DNA from: Marchantia polymorpha subsp. ruderalis
Taxonomy: Eukaryota > Streptophyta > Marchantiopsida > Marchantiales > Marchantiaceae
Direction: 5' to 3'
Assembly: GCA_037833965.1 (NCBI GenBank)
Contig: AP031353.1
Coordinates: forward strand, 24,058,501-24,122,500
Length of the DNA stretch: 64,000 bases
In this document: positions 1 through 13,900 of the stretch, piece by piece
Numbering within the stretch: position 1 is the stretch's first letter
Layout: the number at the start of each line of letters is the position of its first letter
Program-made: the position numbers and the translations under genes
The notes under the pieces: model-generated
Databases searched by the model: none
Told to the model about the DNA's origin: nothing
Seen by the model: the letters and a program-made list of their open reading frames with translations, nothing else

Positions 1-2710
1 ACTCGTGCTCATTCTTTATGGTAAGTCGGGCCCGGTGTGGTCCCCAGACAATCGATGCGCGACGCAGGAGTGTAGCAGTCTTCGCCCTTGGAACTCAGAG
101 TCAACACTCGTCGCATCCAGTTTTTTCCGCTCCAACGACCTTTACCATATCGTGCTGCAATAGGTCCTCCCCCCCGGAGGGCAGCATGATCATGACTCCA
201 CGTGAGCTTCACTACAGTCTGCTTCCGTGCTGCGAGGAGGCAGCAGCAGCAGGCAGCGGTCTGGCCTGGTGCCGGAACCAACATCTTCCAAAAGATTTCC
301 GAGAATCCGAACCAACGATGGCAAGCCCAAGCGAATCTCGGCACATCGTTCCGGGCTGGTGCTGGTGGTGGTGGTGCTGCTCGCCCATCCATCAATCAAT
401 CCTGGACCCTGGTTCCGGTTGCGCCCTGAGGGCTCTCCCCACCTACTCCGCTCACATAATCCCTCCTCCTCGCCCTCCTGGCCACCGACCGACCTCCACA
501 CTTCCTTCCTTCCTTCCTCCCTCCCTCCCTCCCTCCTTTCCTTCCACTCGCCTCCATCGCCTCCATCTCCTCCACTTTCCTTTCGCCGACTGCCGCTGCT
601 TTAATCACCGCTTTCCAACCGGAGCTCATGCGATCGCTCGCTTATTGCAGCTCCGTCCGCAGCACTTTTGGTTCCCACGTCCAGCATGCTTAATCAATCA
701 AGTGCTATCCGAGGAGCTCGATTACTGCGAGTGCATTAAGCAGGCCGGATTGCTCCGGGCTGGTGCAGGTGCTGGTTCAGGTTCGCTGGACTTCCCTTTC
801 CTCGAGGCTCGAGGCTCGACCTCGACATCCACCAACATGAGGATTTGGTACGGGGCTGGACTCCGCAATACGTACTTCCTCCTCCTACTATCCAGTTACG
901 CCCCGTTCTCCTCCAAAGAGTCGCCTTTTGCAGCGAATCTTTCCAAGTTTCGCGCATGGCAGGGACTTCGGGCTTGATGCCCAGGACGGACTTCAGGTGG
1001 ATTCAAGAGGCTACAGCATGGGACTGGCACCGTGGCTAACCCCGACCCGATCCTCTGGTAGAGTCAAGTTCCACCTCACTCCCTGACTGGTCGCATTCGC
1101 TCGGCTTCCAAAGAGGCACCTTTTCGAGTATTTCTGATACTTTCCACTTGGCCCCCCTAATCTATCTGATCCTTTCCGCATTTCCCGACATTCGGGCATG
1201 ATGTCGAGTTGGCTTCAAGACGATGCTGGCTCCCTCGGTGGTCTAGTTGCTACCACTCCTCACATCGCAGGCCAGTCGTGACTGACGGGTGTTCGGAGAG
1301 TCTCGTCCTCGAGGAGACCTCCTGATTCCCTTCCTTGACGAATTTTGGCGAAGATCCTACTTCCCTTTCCTGGAGGACGAGGTGGAAAGGCTTTCATCGG
1401 CGGGCGAGGGGAAGAAGCGGGTGCTGGCGATCATGGACCTCGGGTTCTGCTGGCGAGAAGTCGAGAAACGTGGCGTCTGGACAGGAGAACAAGTTATCTC
1501 GGCACTGCTCGCTACAAGGTCCGCGACGTGACGATCGAAGGGTGGAGGGTTGACTCGGCCGCTGGAAAGAGGCGGTTCAGCCTTCCCCACCCTTCCCGGG
1601 CCCGCTCGAGCTCAATTCTCCGGAGCTGTCTTAGGAACCGACGGTAAGTTGCAGTCGCGCAGAGGTTGACCTGTAGTATTATATTCATTCCGAACGAATG
1701 AATTCCAAAAGAAGTTGGTCGAATTTGGCAGACGGGATTTTCTTTGCTGTCAAGGAAGGCTAGGCTGTGAGGAGGGGCAAGGATCGGCTCTGAGCAAGCC
1801 TGCTGTGACCTTGGCTGCGGTTTCGAGCGTGGGTCGAGAGGTCCAATTCTAGATACGCCAAATGATTGACTGACTGAGAGACTGACGGACTGACTGACTG
1901 ACTAGCAGAGAGGAGGCTGGATCCGAGACCTTTTCTCTGTATGATTGTGAGCTGCGACATGGAGGTCTCGGAATGATAGAGCGCTAAATGTAGCGCCAAC
2001 ATGACGACCTCCATCCACTTCGTCACCAGGGACTCGGCGTTCGAGTTAGTCAAATCCGGTCTGCACGAATGAGTCGGTCAACACCCGACCTCTGGACTTG
2101 CACGTGGTGAGCTGCAGCAGAGCACGGGCGGAATTGCGCCCGAGGCCATCCGTCGCGCATGCTGCCATTGCGAGATTCCGAGAATTTTTTCGTGCCCAAG
2201 TTAAGCTTCTGGATGCTCTCCATGGGTTTCTACACCGAAGCCGGTTAGTTCCTGCGGTTTGGATCAGGACGCAGGACACATTGTCAGATATGTTTGTTTA
2301 TCTCTCGCCCCACTCCCTCCCCTGCCTCCCCCTCCCCTTGACTGCTAGGCCCTCCCAGGCCCAACCCACAGGTTTCCGCTCTGGCCGAGTACCATAACCG
2401 CCTCAGCCACGCTCGTCACAGTTACAGGAGACGCAGTGAGCAAGAGGCTCTGCCGCGCGAGACTCACGGTTACAAGGTTTTCCTGGTTTGTTCCTCCAGT
2501 CAGTCACTGCCCACAGTCCGAGAGGACTCGATTTTGCTCAGAGGAATCCTTCGAAACGCCAGAGAACGCGAGCGCTGGATTTGCATGCTCCTCTCTGTAC
2601 ATGGAAGGGGAGGCCAATAATTGGAGCTCCTCGAGAAGAATGACACTTCGATTACAGCACAGGTCGTTCCGGCATGCAGTCAGTGCTAATGTGCTAATCA
2701 GTGTTTGATG
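1..2710. other. GC-rich region without a recognisable gene
   Basis: This stretch is GC-rich and CpG-rich, with a pyrimidine tract of CCTT and CCCT units near 500-545 and a GACT repeat near 1866-1904. It has several overlapping open frames on both strands, the longest about 320 codons on the plus strand. None shows a family motif, and they overlap each other as expected in GC-rich DNA. A good donor-like site (GTAAGT) lies near 1645. In composition it resembles the upstream flanks of the CASP-like and DEL genes in this window. It could therefore be a promoter or 5' leader of a gene outside the window or an untranslated transcript. That is inference only. Confidence 0.3.
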
Positions 2711-5700
2711 GAGTCCTGTGAGCTGATGATTGAGCGTTGCGACAGGATGTTAAAAAACTAGGAGGGGAGATCCGAATGACTAATGCATGGAGAAATTAAA
2801 ATTGAGAAACTGGAACTTTCACTGCCTCGCTAGGACTGTATCAGAGTCTGAGTAATGGTGACAGCGATGCTTCGTTCACGTCGGAATCTCTATCTTGAAT
2901 GTTTCTTCAGTCGGGCACGAGACTGCACGGGGATGGAGATCACTAAAACCGGTCTGAAAAGTCAGCCGTAATGCATCTTGGTTGGATCTGAACCGGTACA
3001 CCCGTGTGGGCCTGCGAATTTCACATTGTTGAATTGTTTGAGCTCCAAATCCTCAGCAGGCGCGATTATTTGCTGAAAAGATGGCTCTCCCCTCCACTTC
3101 GATCGAACGACAATCAGTCGAGCATTTCGCTCAATCAGCTGTTTGTGACAAAGCACGAACTTCTTCCAGAATAATTACTCTTAATCAGCACTATAATAAC
3201 TTGGGAAGATCTTCCGGATAATCTTGTAATTGACTGGGTCCTTGAAAACATTCGGGTGACGTAGATTCAGAACTCATGGCGAACATGGAGGGCACACTCT
3301 CTGAGGTTTCTAAGGGCTCACTGTTGGATACGGAATCCAGCCGTTTGCCACCAGCTTTACACCGAAGCTCTCAGACGCTTTAATAAACAGGGTAATCGTA
3401 TTTTAAGTATTTATAGACATCCCCAATGATCACCATCAAGGCTCATACTGTTCTGCACTGGTATTCTTGAATAAGCTCAGATCTTGACACAAATCTTCCT
3501 GAGGTTGTGGAAGTCGTGGATATGCGAAATTATGCATTTTCCACCCGTTGTAACCACGGAAGGTCCGGACTCCAGGCTGCTTACATGATGGAGGTACGAT
3601 ATGAGAGTCTGATGACAAGAACGAACCTTCGGTTTTTTCCATTTGTCCTACGGAAAAGTACACCTTAAAATACCAGACTATTTTACAAGGATTAAACCAG
3701 AGTGGTAACATGGGGCTATGACTCAAGAGTCCACAATGAGAAATATGTACCAAGAATAACTAAGATATCCGCACTATTTGGGTAATACAGTCTACGTAGC
3801 AATCTCAATACACATCATCCAAAACAATCATGTTGGTAGTTATCTCACCATCTTAAATTATATGTACAGTAAACGTTGATGAAAATAGTCTATACAATAA
3901 GCGAAAAAAATTGGGATTTTCTGACCACTATCATACTTGTCATGACTAGGGCATTCTCAAATGAATATGTGAAAGTTGATGTACATATAGGTTTAGAGTT
4001 ATAGAAAAGATTTAATACAGAGTGCTATGTACAAATCCCAAACTGTAATAACAAAGAGTTCAATTTTATGCATACATTTATACTTTGATATTTTGGAGAG
4101 TTACGCTCCATTAGTTACTTATCTATGATGGTCGATCGTACTTTTGAACTTGTGTCATGTGTTGGCCTGATAACCATCGCGGTTGACACATTAACCTGTT
4201 AAGATGCCCCTAACATTGTAGACAAGAAAAAATACCAACAATCACTTCATACGAGACATTCATTATTCTTGGTGATGGGACCCAGTACATTCGTATTGAA
4301 GTCAAGGGTAATTATAATTTGTTCCTAGATTTGAATATGCGACTCGTCATGCATGAAGAGATGTGAAGATGTAGATAAATGTATCAAACAAGGACATAAC
4401 CACATCCTTATAGATATAATTGCTGCAGTGAATCGGAAAGCACTATTGAATGGTTTGTGTGGTGTGCAAGATACAAAGGTTTAGATCTTTCAAGCATAAG
4501 AGTGAATGAATCCAAGTGCAAGTAGAGACTTCATGTGTTAGAACAGGTCATCATCCATGAATAAATTATCTATTTTGTATTAGTAAAAATGTTCATATCC
4601 TTAAATACATCTTAGTATTGGAGTTCTATACAAGTAAATTAAGGAAGATCCGAAAAATTATTCATGAGATATGTAATATTCTCTATCGATAATAACCCAA
4701 GCATCCCCACAAAACATAAGTTTATTGTCACAATTGTATTACTACTGTCTGATGATGTCAACAAAGAACTCGTACGTCTGCAAGATTGATATGATTGTGG
4801 GCGAAAGAGTAATGTGTAAAGAAAGTAGATGGGTAGTTTCTTGTCAAAGTAACCTCTCTATGGAGTACACGGTACGAACTGCAAAACCGATAACTCACTC
4901 TTAGATAGGCGGGCTGAGAGAGAAAAATGCAAATATATTACAAAAAATAGTTCAACTATATTTTTGCCCATGAATAAATTCTGATATTATATTCACTGAA
5001 TCAATGTTAGAAGAGATATAAACTCTTCGATTTTTAAAGTAGTCTGGTGAGTCACAACGTCCTGGTGTGAAACAAAGATGATGCACGGTGTGAAAGGTAG
5101 GATCAACTAGACAGAGTAAGAAGTCCGACAAAACAATTGGTCTCATGATTAGTATGATGATTTAGAGAAGCTTCACTACGCGTGGCAAAGGGTGAAGAAC
5201 CCAAACTTATGCCGCTGGATCTTGTGGCACCAGATTTGTGGAATTGATGGCTGCGACCTATTCGTAAGGGTGACTGACATGTGACGGCCCCAAATAGCTT
5301 ACATTGTGACGTCAAGTCCAAAGCTATGTCTTAAAAACTTTCCAACAATTCGAAATAATCAGACTTCATGCCAATCATGACAATTCCAATGGGATAAGCA
5401 TTGGTGGCACGAGTACCTTTGGTCTGGAAAATTACTCTGCCATGTGTTGGAGGTGTGTCATTTGGACAATGTACTGTCATCGACCGAACCAGGTACGTTA
5501 CTCTCCTTGTTTTCATCCTGTGACGCCTCATGATCACGTCAGTAAGGTGCTCACGACTGCTGCGGATTGCTCCCTAGCAGGAATCCCTCAAAAGAGAGAA
5601 TCGCTGATCAGAAATGATCGTGAACAAATCTTCGTCTAGAGTGTAGATCACTTGTTACAGCAGTAATTAAGAGTTTAGAACTCCTTCCACCTTGGCTTTC

Positions 5701-6480
5701 TACGGCCTGATTTGGGTCTTCCGCATCTTTTCATAATAACCAAATTTTCCTGCTCTGCAATTGCGAATCTTGTCAACTTATCTTCCGGAGGCTTAGATCG
5801 ACAATATAGAGAAAAGGAAGGCAAGAGGTGCACAATTCATCCATTCATGTACAGCCTTGGACATCCTTGTGCGCTGATACTCGTCTACTGAGACTCTTTA
5901 GTAACTATTTCCGACCGGCTACTAGTGCTTTTTCAGAACTGGAGCTCTCATGACAATGTTCTTCTTTCTGGTCTGGTCCGCGAGTGATCAGCTCGAGACA
6001 ATGATTTTTCTGGGACCAAAGTACACGATGAAAGCCATGTACAGATGGAAGAGCCTACAGAGATGCTGTATCAGTGTTCCAGGGGGTGAATTTCTTGAAA
6101 GAAGGGCCAGCTCACGTAGGGAAGGACACAGATTAGAACTGCATCTTCGATTGCCACGTCGGTGAACTTTTGTTACTGCACGCTGCAGTCTCGTGCATGG
6201 AAGCCGACACTTTCACCTGTTGATCATTTTCGAGCAATGGAGTCCTTCTCCTCTTGGCAGCATGAGCAGCAGCACAGGAGATCGCCAACTCGACTTTAGG
6301 GAGGAGCGGAGTTTTTGAGGCAACGAGGACGAAGGCAGCGAAGACGTTCAGTGAACTCCATCGAAGGTGGAACACACCCACGCCCGGCTGTCGATCCACG
6401 TGCTGTCGATCGATCGCGATAGACGCTACACACTCAACGCGCAATAGTGCTCGACGAGCTCTGTACAAACTCACGAAACA
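2711..6480. other. Intergenic stretch, no gene seen
   Basis: Composition shifts from mixed to AT-rich and back. Short open frames on both strands (for example minus-strand frames at 5103-5321 and 5331-5537) show no motif I recognise. I see no tRNA, rRNA or intact mobile element here. Confidence 0.4.
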
Positions 6481-6483
6481 TAC

Positions 6484-6696
6484 ATGAGCGCCGATCGCTG
6501 GGCCACTGCTGCCCCACACGAAATTAACTCACAGACTCCAACCTCAGCTCAGCTCAGCTCAGCCACTCAGGGAAACAGAAAGTCGCATTCGATCACTGTC
6601 TCATGCCCTGATTCCGGCCCCCTGTGTGAACAGAGACCTCAGAACACCAGAATGTCGTGCATTCTGCTGGATCTCTCGGCGCCGATTCGGAGATAA
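6484..6696 (+). promoter_or_regulatory. Putative 5' leader exon of the Slo-like channel gene
   Basis: A GC-richer block about 1.3 kb upstream of the channel coding start ends with a canonical donor (GTAAGT at 6697-6702). A pyrimidine-containing acceptor ending near 7905 lies just before the exon that holds the likely start codon. This would make 6697 to about 7905 an intron in the 5' untranslated region. The block includes four back-to-back copies of AGCTC near 6545-6565. The reading is inferred from composition and splice signals; there is no transcript evidence. Confidence 0.3.
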
Positions 6697-7968
6697 GTAA
6701 GTAAAACTCAGGTTTCGTTCGAAATGCAAGAGTGGCGAGGGGATCGTCGGCTCGGGGCGCTCCGTGTAGTCGCCCTGAGGAATACCGGCGACGGGGTCGT
6801 GGGTTTATGCGGAGGCTTCATCGTAGGTTATGCCGGTAACGGTTGGCGAGTCCTAGGCCAATGCTGCACGGAAAAGCTGGAGGGGGTTCGTCGTCCGTCC
6901 TGTGGACATCAGGACTTTGCGCTTCGATCGTGTAGGGTTTGCCGAATCGAGTGATCGAGAATTGAGCGCGACGCCATACAATGAAGTGTCGGAGAGGCTG
7001 AGTGGAGTGTGGACTGTCGTAATTTATTGACTGCAGAGAGATGGGGCGACTGTCTGCTCTGCGGAGGTGAAGGCGCTTTCCGTGGACGTGGTGTTCATTC
7101 ATGTGGGTGGGTGTTTGATTGGTAGAGTCGGAAGATGGCGACGAGATCAGTCGTTCGGGATAGGATTTTGCGCTCTGCAAGTGCGTGATTGAAGATAGCA
7201 TTTTTCTCTTGCCGATGTAGGGCACCTTCTTCCTTGCTGGCATGGGAGGCGGTTTCCGATTCGGAGCCTCCACCTCGTCGAAAGCTTTAAGCTCGTGCTG
7301 AAGCAGTTGACATGCTCATGATGCAGGATGAAAGACCGTGACATGATTCCTGCTGAAGCATTTCCCGTTGAGTGTACGTTCCAATTGTCTGGACTGGAAG
7401 CGTCCTCTCATGAATGGTTTCCAACCCTAGGCACAGTTTTCCTACTACGAGAGGAGAACTGTGGACTGTGACATGAAGCTTGGGTAGTGTAAGACGTAGC
7501 TGCTCTTAGAGTTGGATCACCTGGTCCAAAGTTATTCTTTCATCTTCGACTCGTAGAAGCTGCCAGTGGTTCGGTGGTCCTGTGTTCCTGGGTTTATCCC
7601 GTGGCTTCTCAGGGTTTATTCGACATGGCGCTCGAGTCGGACATGATTATCGTGAGCTGGATAGAAAAATTGATCGACTAGGCTCGCAACTCGTGTCACA
7701 TCTCCGTTGTGGTTAATGCAATGAGGTGTTTTTGAAGTAACACAATGTGAAGTTCTTGCTTCTCTTGTCAGTCTGACTTAAGAGCTGATCTCCTAAACGT
7801 GTCTGACGTTGTCAGTTGATGAGTTTGCTGATCTTGGAATCAAAATGGTTTCTGAAGAGTAGATATAGAACTCTGGGATGTCAATAGGTGTTTGCTAACT
7901 CTAGGCAGTTGTCGGACTCACTGCCTGCTTCACTTTCTGGAGAAAACACTATTACTCGTGGGTTCAGA

Positions 7969-10900
7969 ATGTCCTCACCAAAGCGGGAACAGGATCTTCA
8001 GCCGTTTGCTCCAGAGTCTTCCTCAGACTTTTCTGCAGACTCTGGAGGCAATGAGGGCTTTCAAAGACAAGAAAAGGCAATCATTCAGCCGGTATCACCT
8101 GCTTCGTTCAACAGCATGCTAGAAGACAGGACAAGAGAGGAATTACCATCGACAGTAGGCAGCCAAACAGCTGCAAGAACCTCGGGAAATCTACTGGAGG
8201 ACAGCATGTACTCGCTAGATGCTGAACCAGACTTCTGGCCTTCTGATCAAGTTCCGTCTTCTGTGTTTGAAATTAGAGGCTCATCCAGCGCTCCAAATGA
8301 GGAAAGTGCAAGTACACAACCCGTTTCACCTTATAGCTTGAGCAGCATGTCATCACCAGAGAGGGCAAGAGAAAGAATCCTTGCGAAAGTAGGCAGCGGT
8401 ACGGCTGCAAGATCAACTTCAAGGATTCTTTCGAAAGTCAGTACAGGCGGAAGAATTCGTCTAGAAAGGGGAGAGGCATCCGTACGTTTTCTGGAAGAAA
8501 GTATTTCTCTGAATGTTGGCAAGGGACATATCTCTCCAAGGTGGAGTTCGAATTCCAAGCAAGTGGAAGGGAAAAGCATGGATATTTTTGGTGAGATATC
8601 AGAGGACGATCCACCTGGGCCTCTTTCTCTGCCTGTCAGTCCACCACGTAGAGTTGTAGCTATGGAGAACCGAAGGCCGGCTAGAACATACACGGAAGAT
8701 CCTGTCAATTTCCATACTTGGGATGGATTAAAAAATATGACCAGAACTGCGTGGAGTTCCTTTGTTAGTTGGATCAATCGACGTACTTTAAAAGATATCA
8801 AAGCAAGCATCCATGTTTTGGGCACCTACCACGATGCATTTCTATATGGAAAGGTGCCTCTAACGGTACAAACCAGAATCAGAATTCGGACCGGATGGAT
8901 TGGATTTCTATGGCACATTGTAAGGTTTCATCTGAAGCCGATTTTCTAATCTGAACAAGGAGGATATGTACCGTGGTCTATTGTAGGTTCAATCGCCCTG
9001 CTTATGTGACAAGAGAGATGTGTAGCATGGTATTTAGGTTTTCCAGGGTTTTTCATATGGTTATGGCTTTGTTTTGTCCTTGGATTGAGTACTTTTCCAC
9101 TCTGCGTCTTATCAGCTGTAATCTTCTGGAATCGTTGTGCAACAGATGATTTGTGTGGGAGATACTCAAGTCTTATATGCCTCCTGTTGTGATGGTGATG
9201 TTTGCTACAGTTGGAGTTTCTGTTCGGTGTGCTCTCTGCTTCGTTGTACATTTATTCAACGTGAGTTTTTGAAGATGGTTTCGAGGGAAAAAAAGCACGT
9301 AGTATGGAGGTGTATTGGACAGTGCGTGACCGGAATCCTGGTTTTGTGTCACGTATATCATGAAGAATGTTGAGTATATTGCTGTAGAACTTCCTTGGTT
9401 TTGCCAGAGTTCTTGAAGGCAATATCCAGTATATAAGAAATGCTAGGTCCACGAAGGTTGACAGAATCATCGTCGCGTGTTTTTTTACGATCAAATGACA
9501 CTGGTTTACAGATACCAAGCCGACGTAAAAGATCACTGGGTTTCTGGACTCCAGCAAGCCATTAGCTGTGCGTTTCTTGCCGATTACGTACTTCGATTAT
9601 ATTCGTATGTTTTCCCGAACTTCTTCTTTCTGTAGGCCGGTCCCCAGAAAATCTGTCGTGGTGAGTTCTAGTTTCGCTGGTATTTCAATCTATGTCCAAT
9701 GTTAAGGTACAACAAAGGAAGAAAGTTTACCAGCGTTTTGCCTTCAAATATTTGACTTAAATCTCAGCCCCTTCTGATTTGATGCTTAGATAGTAACGAC
9801 AGTGGACCGAAGTGTTTATACTCAAATGACGTACTAGCTCAAAAGCCACCATATTATTGTTATGGTCATGTGATATCCGCTATGGTTCATGCTTTTCCCG
9901 GTGCTGACATTTCTTCATGTAGTAAGATTGTTGAACGAACGCGGTGAAACTGTCATCGTGAATAGAAACCTCAACATCAAACAACCATAATACGCACATA
10001 ATCCATCTGGAGAAGTCTCCCCTTTTCTGAGTTTTGCTTTACATGCGAATCTCGGAAGGCTTAGCGTATCTAGAATGAAGGACATAAACTATTGAGATAT
10101 TCGTATAATGTGTGAGTGAAACTGAGAAATCCACGGAAATCCAGAAGGATTATGGACGGAATCCTGAAGATTTAAGTTGGTTCTAAGAATTGTCTTTAGC
10201 TATCTTACGGTTTTAGTGTTCACTCATAAGAAGAGTTTCTTGGGTTCTTTAGAATGCAGAAACGGACACAGCTAAGATTTTTCATGTGAAAGCGCGCATC
10301 AGTGAAAACTAAATACGCTCGGATTCACGTCTTGTTCACTTTTTCCAGGGAACCTAGCCGTTTTTACTACGTTTTCTCGTTCTGGGGAGCGATGGATTTT
10401 CTCAGTCTGTTGCCAGTAATTCTTATCTTCAGGTGCATATATACACATTTATCCCCTCCATGGCCGAAATATGTGTATCTGCTGCTTGAAATATGTGAAT
10501 TATGTGTATCTGAGGGTGGCCATGCTTTTTTCTTTCAAGTACGTATTCTCGCTCCGCAAAGTCCCAAACATGCGATTAAATGTGACAATTTGGAAAACTT
10601 AAGTGACTGTTGTGATTTGGTCAATATGTGTGCAATTGCTACTCGGAATTGATCCGAGAGATAACTTGTGCTTGTACTTGTAGAGATGACATGACAGGCG
10701 TTAACTTCATCCGGCTTCTACAATTTGTCAGAATTCTGAGGTGATAGTTAAGGCCTACTTTTCAAAGCCAGTTATGGGAATCGTCTCTCTTATAAAGCAC
10801 AAGATCTTTGAAGTCCTTCAAATTGCATTTAGGAATTTGGTCACCTCCCACTGCTGCTAATCACATTCAATGAGTCCTAAGCTCCCTTCTATGGAGTCCT

Positions 10901-13900
10901 AAGACAAACCTTTGTAACAAATATGACTTTCACTTATATCATTCGAAATTTTTCGTCAGTACTTTCTATTGTGCAACTGACTGTTCATTTCTTCCCCGAC
11001 TGTACATGCTATTTCACGGCCGAGTGCATCTTTACGTCCAGAATTTTTTCTCTGATCAACAAGTCTCATGTTGGACGCTCAGTGAATCAGCAGATCATCC
11101 TGATGTCTGTAGCGACATTTGGCATCAGTGAGTCTTCGAATGCTCCATCAACCTCTGAATTTTTGTTACCTTGGCGCTTGACGATATAAAAACACACAAA
11201 CTTGGACGTTGGCCGGCAGTTTGTACATGCGGACAATGTCTCCAGTAATTTGAAATCTTCTGTGCATGTATACTGCAGCTTCACTAAATACTGCTGCTGC
11301 TACCTCAAATTGGGATCATTGTAATAATTTCAGCTTATACCAACAAATTGATGATGGTGATTTACACGAGAAAGTCACCTAAAACTCACAAATCACCTAA
11401 AGCTTCCGAGTACTACATGTTTACTAATAATTTTCTCTACCATTTCTGCCTACAAATATCAGGTTTTAACGAACTTCAGTCCCATGTCACTAATGATTGG
11501 AAGAAAGTTGAAGCATCTAAGTAGGTTTACGACCATCGTCATTGCAGTTATTTTAGACGCCGGTTTAATCCAATGGATAGAGTATTACACAGCTTCGGAA
11601 AGCTATCGGGAGACTTGTCCCCAGGCGAGCTGCTTCACGTTTTGGCAGTCATTTTACTTTCTGATTGCAACGGTGAGTGATTTCATTCGTTCAGTCGGTT
11701 TACAAATAGAAAGATGTGCAGTAACTTCTATTTGATAACAGACGCAAGGCCAGACGCAAGGCCAGAAGCAGGCTTTGCAAGTTTTCGTCGGCCATGTTTA
11801 CACAAGACATTCCGTTTCAAGCTTGGGATAGACGGATTAGAGTTTACTACTTGTGCTCTGTCATCGCTGAGTCTAACAGGTGCTGTCAGCACCTGCTAGA
11901 CTGACAGAATTATCTTAGAGCTTGTTTATGTTAGTCTGATGAGGATCATCAAGCCTTCAGTAACTCATTTGAGCCTCTCATTTCGAATCTAAAGTGAATC
12001 GCCAAAATTACCCCCGAACTTGTCATCCTTGAAGGCCATTTTTGTGAGGTGTATCAATCGCCACTAACCAGCATCCTGTGAGTATTTGAGCAGGTCGGGA
12101 CCGTTGGTTATGGAGACTTTGCCGCAAAAACAGGGCTGGGCAGATTCGTGGTTTGCATCACAATAATTGGAGCACTTACACTTATTCCCATACGTGTCGG
12201 ACAGATTACAAGCCTTGCATATTTGAGGTGCGTTTCCATTTCCTCGGGCCGAGACGCAACATTTGATATCTGTACTATTTGAAATAGTCGAGCAGGAACA
12301 TTATCTTTCGATAGGCTTCATTCGACGAGCAATTTTGACACTCCGTACATATGACATACGCAAACTTAATAAAGCTGGACAGATGCATTGAAAAGCACTC
12401 TGCTGGCATACGCAGATAGCAGCACGTATAGGAGCTGTGGTTTGCAATGACCATGATGGAGTTGTAACTCTTTGTAATTGCAGTCCATTTGGAGGTTCAG
12501 GCAGAGTAAGATCACAAGCCTCACGTTTTCTCATATTGAGCGGCGGCATCTCCCTTCTAGCAGTTCAAAACTTCCTCGCAGAATTTTACAAGCACACTCA
12601 TCGACAAGGTAGTCCTGAATTCACATAATGCGAGCAAGCAAACATTAGGCGGTCGTCACCTCGATTCTCTGCTAAAACTGAATAAATATGAGTATGTATT
12701 AGGATATCTGCAGAATCCTACAATGATCTCAGTGTCGACCAGAGTCAAATGATTGAACTTACTTGAAAGTAAAACTCGTACATTGTTTATCAATAAAAAC
12801 AACCTCTTACTAGCAGGAAACTTGGATTATTCTGCAATGACAGAAATTCACAACTTGAAAGTCGGAAATTGTAAGGTCAGTACTCTTGGTAACTTCCGTC
12901 TTTGCAGACCGATTTATGTATACTCCTGAAGAGGGACTAATTTATAAAAGATATTCTGACACTTCCTCTTGCAATCACAACGCTTGCTATCTCAGAGTTC
13001 GAGGTTTTCCCGCTACGGGTCGTGATTATGGGTTCTCATCACCCTTCGTAAGTTAACCTGTTGTTAAGATTTGTTTCGAAGGGCCCATTAGTCTTCTTGT
13101 TTCTGTCCATTCCAGTTTCAAATCATCTCTGTTTAGAGTTTGTCTTGTTATGGGATTGCAGTGGGAGACTTTATTTTACACATAGACTTAAGAAACGTTC
13201 TATGACCGCAGATTTGACCTCAAGCAAGTATTATCTCACTACGGGAAAGCTGAGTTTATTGAGGGTTCTGTGCTCCGGCCAGAGGACCTCGAACGCGTCA
13301 GTGCACATAAAGCAATGGCCATCCTTCTCGTTGCGTACCAAGAATCTAACGTAAGCATCGTCTTACTTAAATAAAGGACAAAAGTTAATTGTTAGTTCGA
13401 TGTGGAATTCAAAACAGAGGTAGGAAGTGATAATTTGTACAAGGTCTCGCAAAATTAGAAGTGAAGGATGTTATCCCACACAATACGATGAATTGGTATC
13501 TTCAACGGAGCCATAAGTATGGCTTCAAGTAAAAAATATGAATTCTAGTTTTTTTATGTCAGAGGTGCTTTGGTGTTTAATCTTTAGTGATAATAATTTC
13601 GATTTTGGATTTGTATTAAGTTAAATATGAGAATGACAAAACTTTTCAAATTTTTTTGTTAGATGGAAGTGATATAAGGACCTTTAATTTTACAACAAAA
13701 TATACTGTATTGCCATCAACTTTAAAAATCTATAGTTTTTTCAAAAACTCTTTGTCAGATTTTTTTATCATATTTCTAGTTAAGAAACTACAATAAATTG
13801 TGATTTTTTAATTTTTAATTTCATTACATCTTTATTTATAATTTTTATTACATTAAAAAAATATAAAATTCAATTGATTATGTGAAGCAATGAATGATTC

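Noticed and set aside
18-977. Open frame of 319 codons on the plus strand
   Set aside because: It overlaps several other long frames on both strands in GC-rich repeat-bearing DNA, is low in complexity (Pro/Ser/His runs) and has no family motif.
6133-6519. Minus-strand frame of 128 codons upstream of the channel gene
   Set aside because: No recognisable motif; it lies in the GC-richer block better explained as the channel gene's upstream or leader region.
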